Shown here piece after piece: positions 7,933-18,479 of a DNA stretch of 64,000 nt. The notes beneath the pieces were generated by a model. That model did not search any database and was not told where the DNA came from. It saw nothing but the letters and a program-made list of their open reading frames with translations. This DNA is from Caballeronia terrestris (GTDB taxonomy: Bacteria; Pseudomonadota; Gammaproteobacteria; Burkholderiales; Burkholderiaceae): positions 124,001-188,000 of the forward strand of contig NZ_FCOL02000004.1 in assembly GCF_001544515.1 (NCBI RefSeq), read 5' to 3'. Within the stretch, counting starts at the first letter, position 1. Every line of letters begins with the position of its first letter. The translations under genes and the position numbers were made by a program.

Positions 7933-9066
7933 TTACCGCTCGCGACGGTTCGTTGCGTGCGCGGGCACCGGCTGGCCCTTGACGGCCGGCACGCGCCGCA
8001 CATTCTTCCAGTCGCGCCAGACGTGCGCGAGCAGCAGCAAGCTGCCGATGGCGAGCGCATCGGCGGCGAGTCCCGCGAGCCACGCGAAGTGGCCCGTTGG
8101 AAGCACGCGCAACGCGGTATCGAGCACGATCGATACCGCCGTCCCCGCGATGAAACACACGAGCCCTTGCGTGCCGATCGTCACGACACCCGGCAGGCCG
8201 CGCGCGAGCGCGCCGATCCATCCGGCGTGCACGGCCCGCGCGAACACCCAGGCCACGGCGCCGAAACTCACGATGCGCAGCGTCGCGAGGTTCTGCTTCA
8301 TGTAACCGGGCGGCGGCGCGATTTCGATGAAGAGCTTCGCGAACGCGAACCCCAGCACGACGCCGACCGCGATGCGCGTCAGCCAGCGCGCGGTAGCGCT
8401 CGCGTGAAACTCGGCGCTGATCGGCTGGGTGCGCGCGAGAACGCCGCTCATGAACATCAACTGCCACGCGAACGGATTGAACGACCAGCCTTCGTCGTAG
8501 GCGGAAGGCAAAAGCGGCCCGAGTTGCGATGCGAAGAGCCAGATGAAAAGGCTGCCGAGCAGCACGAGCACTGGCTTTTTCGCAGCGAGCGGCACGACGA
8601 GCGGCACAGAGAGCGCGAAGAACGCGTACATCGGCAGCACCGCCGACAGATACGGCTGGTGACGCAGGGTCGCAATGCCGGCGATAAGCGGCAGCGGGCC
8701 GTCTAGGAAGGCGGGCCATTCGGTGAAATCGACGAGCGGTGTATCCAGGCGCAGCAGCATCAACGTCGCGCCCGCGAGGAGCATCAGCGCGGCGGTGAAG
8801 AGGTACGCGCGGTAGATTTCCAGGCTGCGTTTGAAAAAGCGCAAGCGCGCCGCGAACGAACCACGCCGCGCTGCCATCGCCGTATAAGCCGCCGCCGATG
8901 CATAACCGCCGAGGAACACGAATACTTCGGCGGAATCGCAGAACGCGTATTTATGCAGCGTGAAGTTTGAAAGGACGCTTCCCGATATGTGATCGACAGC
9001 AATAATGAGCAGGACAATTCCTCGAAAGAAATCGACTTCGAGTGAGCGCCCGGTCAATGTCGTCAT
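7933..9066 (-). CDS. opgC: OpgC family membrane protein
   Basis: 377 residues with about ten hydrophobic segments. The start SLEVDFFRGIVLLIIAVDHI and FVFLGGYASAAAY are characteristic of OpgC/acyltransferase-3-like proteins. OpgC adds succinyl groups to periplasmic glucans in enterobacteria; in Burkholderia-type genomes the homologue is widespread and its substrate is unproven. The ATG at 9066 gives the normal family length. The C-terminal tail after the last membrane segment is short and basic. It is transcribed against the upstream MHS transporter and divergent from a 59-residue membrane protein. No opgG or opgH is visible here, so a link to glucan synthesis is inferred from family only. Confidence 0.85.
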   Translation of the reverse strand: MTTLTGRSLEVDFFRGIVLLIIAVDHISGSVLSNFTLHKYAFCDSAEVFVFLGGYASAAAYTAMAARRGSFAARLRFFKRSLEIYRAYLFTAALMLLAGATLMLLRLDTPLVDFTEWPAFLDGPLPLIAGIATLRHQPYLSAVLPMYAFFALSVPLVVPLAAKKPVLVLLGSLFIWLFASQLGPLLPSAYDEGWSFNPFAWQLMFMSGVLARTQPISAEFHASATARWLTRIAVGVVLGFAFAKLFIEIAPPPGYMKQNLATLRIVSFGAVAWVFARAVHAGWIGALARGLPGVVTIGTQGLVCFIAGTAVSIVLDTALRVLPTGHFAWLAGLAADALAIGSLLLLAHVWRDWKNVRRVPAVKGQPVPAHATNRRER

Positions 9067-9293
9067 CGGTGAAAGCTCCGCGTCCGATACTCGTGCGCTT
9101 CAAGAAGAGCGTCGAGCGTATTCGGGTTTGTACGAAGCTACGGGAAAAGATTCCCCAATTCAAGATTTATTTGATCGCTCAGCCACTGTCCACCTTGTAT
9201 ATGGCGTGAAAATGGCTTTTTTGTCGGATTTGCTTCTGGCACAGTGCGGAATACACTCAGGTTAATCAGCAGGATAATCGGGGAGTCACCCAA

Positions 9294-9473
9294 ATGCCGA
9301 TTCACTTTCAAAGCTCGCATCTGGTCGCGGTCGTAGCCATGGCGCTTCTCACGGCACTGCTGCTCGCCGTCCGCTTTCGACCGAAGAGCTGGCGCGGCGT
9401 TCTTGTCGAAGCGCTGGTTGCCAATGTCGGCGCATTCGCTGCGGTTATCGCTTTCGAAATTCTGACAGCGTGA
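9294..9473 (+). CDS. 59-residue two-helix membrane protein
   Basis: Below the usual size cut-off for gene calling but well supported. ATG at 9294 follows GGGGAG at 9280-9285 with an 8-base gap, and the frame closes at TGA 9471-9473. It reads MPIHFQSSHLVAVVAMALL and then two hydrophobic segments, residues about 9-27 and 38-57, separated by RFRPKSWRG. This is a typical small inner-membrane hairpin protein. Function is unknown. The flanking 200-bp stretches on both sides hold no other gene that I can support, so it forms its own transcription unit between opgC and the CLC gene. Confidence 0.68.
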   Translation: MPIHFQSSHLVAVVAMALLTALLLAVRFRPKSWRGVLVEALVANVGAFAAVIAFEILTA

Positions 9474-9662
9474 ATTAATCCACCCAACACTTCGATTCGC
9501 TTCGCTTTCACACACGAAGAAAATTCCGGAAATGCGCGACACATTATCTTTGTTAGGAATTTAATACCGCTGCCACCATCCCCAATGGAAGCGTTCTAAC
9601 GAAGCGTTGCGCTTGTTTCTTCTGACAGACCGATTATGCGGATCGACCTGCAAGCACCTCGA

Positions 9663-9668
9663 TATAAT
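9663..9668 (+). promoter_or_regulatory. TATAAT -10 box before the CLC gene
   Basis: A perfect TATAAT 23 bases before the ATG at 9691 would place the transcript start only about 15 bases from that codon. It argues against the longer frame starting at 9607. No good -35 box is seen at the right distance. Confidence 0.4.
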
Positions 9669-9690
9669 CGACGCTTTGCCGGAAATCTGC

Positions 9691-11049
9691 ATGCTTCGCG
9701 TCCTGCGTTCCATTCCGATCCTCACCGCGCGCCGCGCACGAAGCCTCTGGCGCCGCTACGGCATCTTCTGGCTGGGCGCAATCGTGGTCGGCCTCGTTGC
9801 TGTGTTTTACGCGCGGCTCATCGACTGGGGCTACGGCGTCTTCCAGACCGCGCAACATGAGCACGCGTGGCTGCCGCTCCTCGTCACGCCGGCCGTCGCC
9901 GCGGTGTCTGTCTGGCTCACGCGGACTTTCTTTCGCGGCGCCGAGGGCAGCGGCATCCCGCAGGTGATCGCGGTGCTCGACGGCCCCACGTCCGCCTCCG
10001 GCGCGCGTCTCCTCACGCTGCGCATTCTCGCGGGCAAGATCGCCGTGTCGTTCCTCGCGATCCTCGGCGGCTTCACGATCGGCCGCGAAGGCCCGACCGT
10101 GCAGATCGGCGCCGCGCTCATGTTCAACCTGCGCCGCCTCTATCCGCGCTCGAACGCACTCATCGAACGGCAACTCGTGCTCGCGGGCGCGGCGGCGGGG
10201 TTGTCGGCGGCGTTCAATACGCCGCTCGCCGGCATCGTGTTCGCGATCGAGGAACTCACACGCAGCTTCGAAGTGCGCACGAGCGGCGTGCTGATCACGG
10301 GCATTATCCTCGCGGGGATCGTCGCGCTCGGGCTGAACGGCAACTACACGTACTTCGGCACGATCGACATCGGCCAGCACTTTCCCGACATGCTTGCGCT
10401 TGCCGTCGTCCTGACGGCGGTCGTGACCGGCATCGCCGGCGGCGTGTTCTGCTGGCTGCTGCTCAACACGTCGAAATGGATTCCCGCGCCGCTCAGGGCG
10501 CTCCACGCATCGCGGCCGGTCGCGTTCGCCGCGCTGTGCGGACTGGTGATCGCGGTGGTCGGCGTCGTGTCGGGCGGGACGACGTTCGGCAGCGGTTACG
10601 CGGAAGCGCGCGGCCTGCTGGAGGGCCACGAGCAGCTTTCGCTTTTCTATCCGCTGCTGAAAATGATCTCGATGATCGGCTCGTATCTGCCGGGCATTCC
10701 GGGCGGGATTTTCGCGCCGTCACTGTCGATCGGCGCGGGCTTCGGCAACGTGCTGCACATGGTCTTCGGCCACATGCAGCTTTCGATGCTGATCGCGCTC
10801 GCGATGGTCGGCTATCTCGCGGCAGTCACGCAGTCACCGATCACGGCGTTCGTCATCGTGATGGAGATGATCAACGGCCACGCGCTCGTGATCTCCCTGA
10901 TGGCGACCGCGCTGATCGCGAGCCGCGTGTCGCGCTTTTTCGCGCCGCCGCTATATGAGGCGCTGTCCGAGCGCTATAAGGGGCACAAGCCCGCGCCTTC
11001 GCCGGAGACGCCGGAAGTCGAAGAGAAAGACAAAGCGCCCCGGAAATAA
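9691..11049 (+). CDS. CLC-type chloride channel or Cl-/H+ antiporter
   Basis: 452 residues, about ten or more membrane segments. All three CLC selectivity motifs are visible: GSGIPQV early (here with GAEGSGIPQ), GREGPTVQIGA in the middle, and a PGGIFAPSLSIGAGFG stretch late, the last corresponding to GIFAP. The glutamate in GREGP is the gating residue of the family. It has no C-terminal CBS domains, and the short tail is Pro/Glu/Lys-rich. CLC proteins of bacteria move chloride against protons and help acid tolerance. I chose ATG 9691 because of the promoter box upstream and because the longer frame adds a poor, non-family leader. It ends at a strong terminator. Confidence 0.92.
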   Translation: MLRVLRSIPILTARRARSLWRRYGIFWLGAIVVGLVAVFYARLIDWGYGVFQTAQHEHAWLPLLVTPAVAAVSVWLTRTFFRGAEGSGIPQVIAVLDGPTSASGARLLTLRILAGKIAVSFLAILGGFTIGREGPTVQIGAALMFNLRRLYPRSNALIERQLVLAGAAAGLSAAFNTPLAGIVFAIEELTRSFEVRTSGVLITGIILAGIVALGLNGNYTYFGTIDIGQHFPDMLALAVVLTAVVTGIAGGVFCWLLLNTSKWIPAPLRALHASRPVAFAALCGLVIAVVGVVSGGTTFGSGYAEARGLLEGHEQLSLFYPLLKMISMIGSYLPGIPGGIFAPSLSIGAGFGNVLHMVFGHMQLSMLIALAMVGYLAAVTQSPITAFVIVMEMINGHALVISLMATALIASRVSRFFAPPLYEALSERYKGHKPAPSPETPEVEEKDKAPRK

Positions 11050-11100
11050 ATCGGACGATTCCACTTCGACTCACGCAAACGTTCCCGCAGAAAAACAAAA

Positions 11101-11128
11101 AGCCAGGATCACCCGATCCTGGCTTTTC
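11101..11128. terminator. Bidirectional terminator between CLC gene and minE
   Basis: AGCCAGGATC (11101-11110), loop ACCC, GATCCTGGCT (11115-11124), followed by T's and preceded by A-rich sequence. A perfect 10-bp stem serving both convergent genes. Confidence 0.9.
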
Positions 11129-11175
11129 ATTCCCCGACACGCGCCATTCAAAGCACGTGCGCAGCTTTCGCGTTT

Positions 11176-11430
11176 TTACGCCTGCGGAATTTCGATCTTC
11201 ACTTCCAGCACTTCGAGGTCGTCCTGACGCTCGAGACTCACGCGGATGTCATCGTTGGAAATCTTCACGTACTTGGAAATCACGGCAACGAGTTCCCGTT
11301 GCAACGCCGGCAGATAATCGGCGGCAGCTTTGCCGCCCGCGCGTTCGTGCGCAATGATCAACTGCAAGCGTTCCTTCGCAACCGAAGCGGACTTCTTTTT
11401 CTCGCCCAGCAAAAACGAAAGAATCGACAT
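11176..11430 (-). CDS. minE: MinE, topological specificity factor for cell division
   Basis: 84 residues, the usual MinE size. It begins [20 protein letters not shown], with the amphipathic membrane-targeting start and the MinD-contacting [11 protein letters not shown] helix, then [18 protein letters not shown] and the C-terminal dimer strand [11 protein letters not shown]. MinE stimulates the MinD ATPase and drives pole-to-pole oscillation so that MinC inhibits FtsZ only away from mid-cell. It follows minD by 9 bp, the standard minC-minD-minE order. A bidirectional terminator lies just beyond the stop. Confidence 0.97.
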   Translation of the reverse strand: MSILSFLLGEKKKSASVAKERLQLIIAHERAGGKAAADYLPALQRELVAVISKYVKISNDDIRVSLERQDDLEVLEVKIEIPQA

Positions 11431-11439
11431 TGCGTCCCC

Positions 11440-12255
11440 TTACTTGGTGCCGAAGATGCGTTGCAGCAGACCTGGCTTCTGATAGTCGGTGAAACGCAGC
11501 GCTTTTTCCTCGCCAAGGAATCGCGACACGATGTCCTTGTACGATTCGGCGACGTCAGTACCATCGAGGTGCACGGCGGGCAGACCCTGGTTCGACGCAT
11601 GCAGCACGGCTTCCGATTCCGGAACCACGCCGATGAGTTCGATCCGGAGGATTTCCTGAATATCGCTGAGCGAGAGCATTTCGCCTTCGCTCACACGCTT
11701 CGGGTTGTACCGCGTGATCAGCAGATGTTCCTTGATAGGCTCTTTGCCCTCGATCGCGCGCTTCGTCTTCGACGACAGAATGCCGAGAATGCGGTCCGAA
11801 TCCCGCACCGACGACACTTCCGGATTCGTCACGATCAACGCTTCGTCGGCAAAGTGCATCGCGAGCAGCGCGCCCGATTCGATGCCAGCTGGCGAATCGC
11901 ACACGATGTACTCGAAGTCCATCGCGATCAGATCGTTGATCACCTTTTCCACGCCTTCCATCGTCAGCGCGTCCTTGTCACGGGTTTGGGACGCCGGCAG
12001 GATGAAAAGGTTCTCGCATTTCTTGTCCTTGATGAGCGCCTGGTTCAGGTTCGCTTCACCCTGGATCACGTTGATCAAGTCGTACACCACGCGGCGTTCG
12101 CAGCCCATGATGAGGTCGAGGTTGCGCAGACCGACGTCGAAGTCGATCACGGCCGTCTTGTGGCCGCGCAATGCGAGCGCCGTTGCGAAGCTCGCGCTGG
12201 TGGTCGTCTTGCCGACGCCGCCCTTCCCCGAAGTCACCACAATGATTTTTGCCAT
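11440..12255 (-). CDS. minD: MinD, septum-site-determining ATPase
   Basis: 271 residues. The deviant Walker A motif SGKGGVGKTT with the signature lysine lies at residues 9-18, followed by DFDVGLRNLDL (switch region) and the C-terminal amphipathic helix that ends FLGEEKALRFTDYQKPGLLQRIF and binds membrane. MinD recruits MinC to the inner membrane and is released by MinE. The start ATG at 12255 is clear. It is separated from minC by 76 bp, which contains no other gene, and from minE by 9 bp. Confidence 0.98.
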   Translation of the reverse strand: MAKIIVVTSGKGGVGKTTTSASFATALALRGHKTAVIDFDVGLRNLDLIMGCERRVVYDLINVIQGEANLNQALIKDKKCENLFILPASQTRDKDALTMEGVEKVINDLIAMDFEYIVCDSPAGIESGALLAMHFADEALIVTNPEVSSVRDSDRILGILSSKTKRAIEGKEPIKEHLLITRYNPKRVSEGEMLSLSDIQEILRIELIGVVPESEAVLHASNQGLPAVHLDGTDVAESYKDIVSRFLGEEKALRFTDYQKPGLLQRIFGTK

Positions 12256-12331
12256 ACAAAGTACCTTGTGTTCGTCAATTAAGTCCGGCTGCCGTTGCCC
12301 GGGTGCGCGCCGTTCGGTCAGGCGCCACGCA

Positions 12332-13105
12332 CTAGGTGAGCCGCAGCGGTTCGAGCATCAGTTTTTCTTCGTCGAGCCAGATCTGCACCGACTTGCCGAG
12401 GATATCGGCAGGCAACGGGTTCTCGGTCGTCCGGTAGATTCCCGCGATCGAGATCAGTTCCGGCTCGAGACAGGTGCAGAAAATTCGCGCGTCATGGTTG
12501 CCGTGCACGCCCGCGAGCGCGCGCCCGCGCAACGGCGCATAAATATGAATGTTGCCTTCCGCGATCAACTCCGCGCCGTAGGACACGAGCCCGAGCACGA
12601 TCAGATCGCCCTTCGCATACACCTGCTGGCCGGAGCGCAACGGCCGGTCGATGATGGTCGCGGGCATCGGGAGCGCCGGCGGCGGCGTCTTCGCGACGGC
12701 GGCTTCGATCACGGCCGCGGCTTCGGTGTTCGCGCTCGCGGCGCCTTCAGACGGCTTCGGTGCACCGCGCCGGTCGCGTGCTTCGAGCAGCGGCAATCCG
12801 CCCGACGACGCCCATTGCGTAGCCCACGTCTGCGCGGGCGACGCGACGACGCCGATCGGCCGCATGCGCACGCTCGCGAGCAACTGCGCGAGTTCGTCGA
12901 GCGACACGCGATCGGTGGCGGACGTCTCGGCGAGACGGCGCACGTCGATTGCGACGACGTCGTTGGCGAAAAACTCGGGAGTCGCTTCGAAGCGCCGCGT
13001 GAGTTCGGTGCGCAGCGCGTCAAGGTCGGTGGTCTTGACGACGAAAAGAAGCGTGTCGACGGAGCCGCTGCGCAGTTCGAAAAAGGGCGTTTTGTTGAGC
13101 GACAT
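12332..13105 (-). CDS. minC: MinC, FtsZ assembly inhibitor
   Basis: 257 residues from ATG 13105 ([15 protein letters not shown]). A TTG four codons earlier is possible but poorer. The N-terminal FtsZ-binding domain spans roughly residues 1-120. A variable Ala/Pro-rich linker follows (around residues 125-155, including [20 protein letters not shown]), longer than in enterobacteria. The C-terminal beta-helix domain begins near [19 protein letters not shown] and includes [18 protein letters not shown], the MinD-binding surface. It is the first gene of the minCDE operon. Confidence 0.96.
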   Translation of the reverse strand: MSLNKTPFFELRSGSVDTLLFVVKTTDLDALRTELTRRFEATPEFFANDVVAIDVRRLAETSATDRVSLDELAQLLASVRMRPIGVVASPAQTWATQWASSGGLPLLEARDRRGAPKPSEGAASANTEAAAVIEAAVAKTPPPALPMPATIIDRPLRSGQQVYAKGDLIVLGLVSYGAELIAEGNIHIYAPLRGRALAGVHGNHDARIFCTCLEPELISIAGIYRTTENPLPADILGKSVQIWLDEEKLMLEPLRLT

Positions 13106-13265
13106 AGGAACAGCCAAAAATTTTGCGTATTTTACAGGCGCGCGCGCGCTCGGCCATCTTTTTTAAGACCGGTTTGCGTGCGACGTGTGCGTGATGAAGG
13201 ACCGCGAGGACCACCGCGCGAAGAACGACATCGGCGCGGCGAAAAGCGAGGACAGGTAGGACGAT

Positions 13266-13805
13266 TCACGCCGTGCCCGGCGTATCTTGCTCTTCCGTGT
13301 GAACGTGGCGCACGAGCAGCGTTTCCCAAACTTCGGCGTGCAAGGGCATTGCGCGGCGATCGCCCGTCGGACCGAAACCGAGGCGCTCGTAGAAGCGCAT
13401 CGCGGTACGGTTTTCATCGGCGATCCATGCATACACTTCCGACGATCCTTGCGCCGCGAGCCACTCCGTCGCCGCATTCACGAGCAGCTCGCCGCCACGC
13501 AGATGCCGCACGGCGGGCGCAACCCACAACGCGTGAACGAAAGCACGGCCGCGCGCGGCTTCGTCGACGAATGCGCCGACGAGACCCGCCGGATGGCCTT
13601 CGGTGTAGAGCAGAAACGTGGCAGTGGTCGCGGAGTTCGCGTGGTGGTTGGCGGTATCGCCGAAACTGGATTCGGCGACGAGCAGCGCATCCTCGAGCGT
13701 TTCGTCGAAGGCGTACGGCGCCTCGCGCAGGGACGCCGTGCGGAGCTCGCGGAGGACGGCCCCCTGATGCGCGGCGATGCGGCGAACGGTCAGTGAAGGA
13801 CTCAT
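13266..13805 (-). CDS. GNAT family N-acetyltransferase
   Basis: 179 residues. The central strands GHPAGLVGAFVDEAARGRAFVHALWVAPAVRHLRGGELLV contain the acetyl-CoA binding R/Q-x-x-G-x-G/A equivalent (HLRGGELL), and ENRTAMRFYERLGFGPTG is the typical fourth motif of GNAT proteins. Substrate unknown; small molecules, antibiotics or protein N-termini are all possible. It is a single gene on the minus strand upstream of minC by 160 bp, with map further upstream. The 160-bp gap to minC holds no gene. Confidence 0.88.
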   Translation of the reverse strand: MSPSLTVRRIAAHQGAVLRELRTASLREAPYAFDETLEDALLVAESSFGDTANHHANSATTATFLLYTEGHPAGLVGAFVDEAARGRAFVHALWVAPAVRHLRGGELLVNAATEWLAAQGSSEVYAWIADENRTAMRFYERLGFGPTGDRRAMPLHAEVWETLLVRHVHTEEQDTPGTA

Positions 13806-13918
13806 GCGGGCGATTATCTCTCTGGCTCTTGCTGGCTATCTCTTTATAGCTTCAACCGAACGGGCGATTGAGTCAATTTTTTCTTGCAATCAGCCGCTTG
13901 CGGCTCGCGAGGGCTTTT

Positions 13919-14701
13919 TCACGGCGCAGCATACGCGCCGGCGCCGTCTGGCCACGGCGTGAGCAACTCGAAGCCGTCCTCGGTGACGGCGACCATGTGC
14001 TCCCATTGCGCCGAGAGCGAGCGGTCCTTCGTGGTGACGGTCCAGCCGTCGCGCGATTGCTGGGTGGCCGCGCGCCCCGCGTTCACCATCGGCTCGATCG
14101 TGAAGACGAGACCCGGCTTCAGTCGCAGGCCCGCGCCGCGCTGGCCGTAGTGCAGCACTTGCGGGTCCTCGTGATACACGCGGCCGATGCCGTGGCCGCA
14201 ATACTCGCGCACGATCGAAAATCCCTCGCGATGCGCGACCGTCTGAATCGCCTGGCCGACGTCGCCGAGTGTCGCGCCCGGCCGCACTTCGCGAATACCC
14301 GCGACCATCGCTTCATAGGTGGTATCGCAGAGGCGCTGCGCTTCTTCGTTCGGCTTCCCGGCGTAATACATGCGGCTTGTGTCGCCGAAGTAGCCGTCCT
14401 TGATGATCGCGACGTCGATGTTGATGATGTCGCCGTCCTTCAGTTCCTTCGGCCCAGGAATGCCGTGGCATACGACGTGATTCACCGACGTGCAGACCGT
14501 CTTCGGGAACCCCATGTAGCCGACGTTCGCCGGGATGGCTTTCAGTTCATCGACGATGAAGCGGTTGCAGATCGAATCGAGTTCGTCGGTGGTGACGCCC
14601 GGGCGGACATGCTCGCCGATCATCGCGAGGACCTCGGCAGCCATGCGGCCTGAGATGCGCAGTTTTTCGATGTCGGCGGGCGTCTTGAGAGTAATGGCCA
14701 T
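13919..14701 (-). CDS. map: Methionine aminopeptidase, type I
   Basis: 260 residues. Removes the initiator methionine from new proteins. Metal ligands are in the expected order: Asp in INIDVAIIKDGYFGD (two aspartates), His in EYCGHGIG, Glu in FTIEPMVN, and Glu in AVTEDGFELLT. The N terminus IEKLRISGRMAAEVLAMI is typical of bacterial type Ia enzymes with no extension. In many betaproteobacteria map lies just upstream of rpsB or glnD; here it is isolated, so it may be a second copy. I cannot see another copy in the window. Confidence 0.95.
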   Translation of the reverse strand: MAITLKTPADIEKLRISGRMAAEVLAMIGEHVRPGVTTDELDSICNRFIVDELKAIPANVGYMGFPKTVCTSVNHVVCHGIPGPKELKDGDIINIDVAIIKDGYFGDTSRMYYAGKPNEEAQRLCDTTYEAMVAGIREVRPGATLGDVGQAIQTVAHREGFSIVREYCGHGIGRVYHEDPQVLHYGQRGAGLRLKPGLVFTIEPMVNAGRAATQQSRDGWTVTTKDRSLSAQWEHMVAVTEDGFELLTPWPDGAGAYAAP

Positions 14702-14881
14702 TGAGTGGAGCGGATGAAGTCGGGACGCGGTCGCGCTCTTGGGAGCGGCGGCGTGGTGAGCGGATTTGTCGGCGATGATAGCATCGCCGGGCGCAGGGTC
14801 CGGACGGGGCGCGGTGCAGGCGGCCTTGTTTTGTGCCGGCGTTTACGGTTTATTGGGGCTCTTTTCCTTGGTCGAAGGTCT

Positions 14882-15217
14882 ATGTCTCTACGTCGATTTG
14901 CCGTTGTCGCTGTTGTTGTTCTTTCCGCTTGCAGCACGGCCAGTGGCCCGGAGTTGCGCGCCTCGAAACCCGTGATTCACGTTTCGTCGGCGCGGACCGC
15001 GTCGGATATTTCCAGTTGCCTCGAACGCATGCTGCCCTCCGTGCAGACGATCCGCGATAGCGGTTCCACGGAACTCGTTGTCGGGCCGAATGCGTGGCTT
15101 GTCACGCTGACGCCGTCGGGGTATGGGTCGATCGTGAAGGTGCAGAAGTCGGCCGGCGAGTACAGCGGATTGCCGGAGCCGGAACTGCGTTTCGATATCG
15201 CGCGATGTACGACTTGA
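14882..15217 (+). CDS. Small lipoprotein of unknown function
   Basis: 111 residues from ATG 14882 (MSLRRFAVVAVVVLSAC). The signal peptide ends in a lipobox LSAC with the lipid-bearing cysteine near residue 17. The mature part has two more cysteines (ISSCLERML and ARCTT end), a possible disulfide, and short beta-like segments (TELVVGPNAWLVTLTPSG). No family recognised. An upstream ATG at 14705 in the same frame would bury the signal peptide, so I reject it. The gene ends before a very strong hairpin terminator and is divergent from map. Confidence 0.7.
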   Translation: MSLRRFAVVAVVVLSACSTASGPELRASKPVIHVSSARTASDISSCLERMLPSVQTIRDSGSTELVVGPNAWLVTLTPSGYGSIVKVQKSAGEYSGLPEPELRFDIARCTT

Positions 15218-15240
15218 GGTGATTGGGCCGCGCATAAGCA

Positions 15241-15275
15241 AAAACCCCGCAGATCTTTCGATCTGCGGGGTTTTT
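15241..15275 (+). terminator. Strong intrinsic terminator after the lipoprotein
   Basis: AAAACCCCGCAGATC (15241-15255), loop tttc, GATCTGCGGGGTTTT (15260-15274) form a 15-bp perfect stem ending in T's. It also works in reverse and would end the tRNA-Ser(CGA) transcript coming from the right. Confidence 0.95.
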
Positions 15276-15281
15276 AAATTC

Positions 15282-15371
15282 TGGCGGAAAGGGTGAGATT
15301 CGAACTCACGGTACCCCTAAAGGTACACTGGATTTCGAGTCCAGCGCATTCGACCACTCTGCCACCTTTCC
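15282..15371 (-). tRNA. tRNA-Ser(CGA)
   Basis: On the minus strand the acceptor GGAAAGG (15371-15365) pairs with CCTTTCC, followed by discriminator G and encoded CCA (complement 15282-15284). The anticodon loop ctcgaaa gives CGA. A long variable arm with TACCTTTAGGGGTA and the T-loop GTTCGAATC are present, as expected of a type II serine tRNA. Confidence 0.97.
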
Positions 15372-15428
15372 GTTAAACCAAACCGTTTCCGGCCTTCGCT
15401 AGCGGGTCGTTGCTTAGCGAAGTTCAAG

Positions 15429-15457
15429 ATTATAGCGAAGCTGTTTTGGCTTTCCAA
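15429..15457 (-). promoter_or_regulatory. Sigma-70 promoter for tRNA-Ser(CGA)
   Basis: On the minus strand TTGGAA (15457-15452), a 17-bp spacer and TATAAT (15434-15429) lie 58 bases upstream of the tRNA. This is close to consensus and sits between serS and the tRNA. Confidence 0.7.
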
Positions 15458-15485
15458 GCCCCTTTTCGCATCTTTCCCGAAAAAT

Positions 15486-16856
<1,371 letters not shown>

Positions 16857-17022
16857 TCAGGCATTTCCGCGAAATTGGCGATCCGGATTGACGAAACGGC
16901 ACGTCGGTCCGGTGGCGTCGGGTTCGGTCGCGCTGGCAAAAAGACTCGCCACGGTTCGATGCCACTTCGACGCTGCGGCGACCGCACAGCACGCCGAATC
17001 TTGACGAGGGTTGAAAAGGCCC

Positions 17023-18327
17023 CTACTTCTTGTTCTCCCGCCGCCACTGCGCATCGAGGTCAGCCAACCGCGCCATCTTGTCCCCGATCTTGCCCTCCAG
17101 CCCGCGCGGCGTCGGCTCGTACCAGTGCGGATCGCGCATGCCGTCCGGCAGATACGTCTCACCGGCCGCGTACGCGTCGGGCTCGTCGTGCGCGTAGCGG
17201 TACTCGTGGCCGTAGCCGAGTTCCTTCATCAGCTTGGTCGGCGCGTTGCGCAGATGCACCGGCACCCCGCGCGACTGGTCCTTCCCGACGAACCGCCGCG
17301 CCTCGTTATACGCCTTGTAACCCGCATTCGACTTAGGCGCGACAGCCAGATAAATCAACGCCTGCGCGAGCGCCAGTTCGCCCTCGGGCGTGCCGAGCCG
17401 CTCGTAGGTTTCGGCGGCATCGAGGGCGATGCGCCCTGCGCGCGGATCGGCGAGGCCGATGTCCTCCCACGCCATGCGCACGATACGCCGCGCGAGATAG
17501 CGTGGGTCCGCGCCGCCGTCGAGCATGCGGCAGAACCAGTAGAGCGTCGCGTCGGGATTGCTGCCGCGCACCGACTTGTGCAGCGCGCTGATCTGGTCGT
17601 AGAACGCGTCGCCGCCCTTGTCGAAGCGGCGCAGGTTCTCGGCGAGCGCGCTGCCGAGGAGCGCGCCGTCGATCTCCGTCGTCTTCTTCTGCGCCGCCGC
17701 CCGCGCGACGATTTCCAGGTTATTCAAGAGCTTGCGGCCGTCGCCGTCGGCGGAACCGATCAGCGCGTCGCGGGCTTCGTCGGTGAACGTGAGGCCGCCG
17801 AGCTCCTGCTGCGCGCGATCGAGCAATTCCTTCAGTTCGTCGGCATCGAGGCTTTTCAGCACGTATACCGCCGCCCGCGACAGCAGCGCGCTATTCACCT
17901 CGAACGACGGATTCTCGGTCGTCGCGCCGACGAACACGAACAGCCCCGACTCGACGTGCGGCAAGAACGCATCCTGCTGGCTCTTGTTGAAGCGGTGCAC
18001 CTCGTCGACGAACACGAGCGTCTGGTGCCCGTTCGCGCGATGGATCTGCGCGGTTTCGACGGCCTCGCGAATATCCTTCACGCCCGAGAGCACCGCCGAA
18101 AGCGAGATGAACTGGGCGTCGAAGGCGTCGGCCATGAGGCGCGCGAGCGTCGTCTTGCCGACGCCCGGCGGGCCCCAGAGGATCATCGAATGCGGCTCGC
18201 CCGATTCGAATGCGACGCGCAGCGGCTTGCTCGGCCCGAGCAGGTGCTTCTGGCCGATCACATCGTCGATGGTGCGGGGACGCAGGCGCTCGGCGAGCGG
18301 AACGGTGCCACGGTTTTCTTCGAACAT
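17023..18327 (-). CDS. rarA: RarA/MgsA replication-associated recombination ATPase
   Basis: 434 residues from ATG 18327. An AAA+ clamp-loader-like ATPase that acts at stalled forks. The N terminus PLAERLRPRTIDDVIGQKHLLG is characteristic, then Walker A WGPPGVGKTTLARLMA, Walker B VFVDEVHRFNKSQQDA, sensor GATTENPSFEVNSALLSR, and the RarA C-terminal tetramerisation domain with LYWFCRMLDGGADPRYLARR and GVPVHLRNAPTKLMKELGYG. An upstream in-frame ATG (near 18414) would add an Ala/Arg-rich leader that I reject. It is divergent from the cytX-like gene with 152 bp between starts. Confidence 0.95.
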   Translation of the reverse strand: MFEENRGTVPLAERLRPRTIDDVIGQKHLLGPSKPLRVAFESGEPHSMILWGPPGVGKTTLARLMADAFDAQFISLSAVLSGVKDIREAVETAQIHRANGHQTLVFVDEVHRFNKSQQDAFLPHVESGLFVFVGATTENPSFEVNSALLSRAAVYVLKSLDADELKELLDRAQQELGGLTFTDEARDALIGSADGDGRKLLNNLEIVARAAAQKKTTEIDGALLGSALAENLRRFDKGGDAFYDQISALHKSVRGSNPDATLYWFCRMLDGGADPRYLARRIVRMAWEDIGLADPRAGRIALDAAETYERLGTPEGELALAQALIYLAVAPKSNAGYKAYNEARRFVGKDQSRGVPVHLRNAPTKLMKELGYGHEYRYAHDEPDAYAAGETYLPDGMRDPHWYEPTPRGLEGKIGDKMARLADLDAQWRRENKK

Positions 18328-18479
18328 GTGGTTTTGTGACGCAGGTTGGGCAAAGGCGGCGATAATCTTTCGCTTTTCTGAGACAGGCTCGGCTGACCGG
18401 TCAGGACGGGTCATTATGACAGCCGATGCGCACGCACGAAGCGCGCCGCGCCGGACACACAAAGATAGGGACGAAACCC

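Noticed and set aside
18328..18479. A CTGAGA stretch near 18380 upstream of the cytX-like gene, reminiscent of a thiamine riboswitch
   Set aside because: The second conserved segment (ACCTGAT..) and the expected helices are absent, and the short gap leaves no room for the full aptamer.
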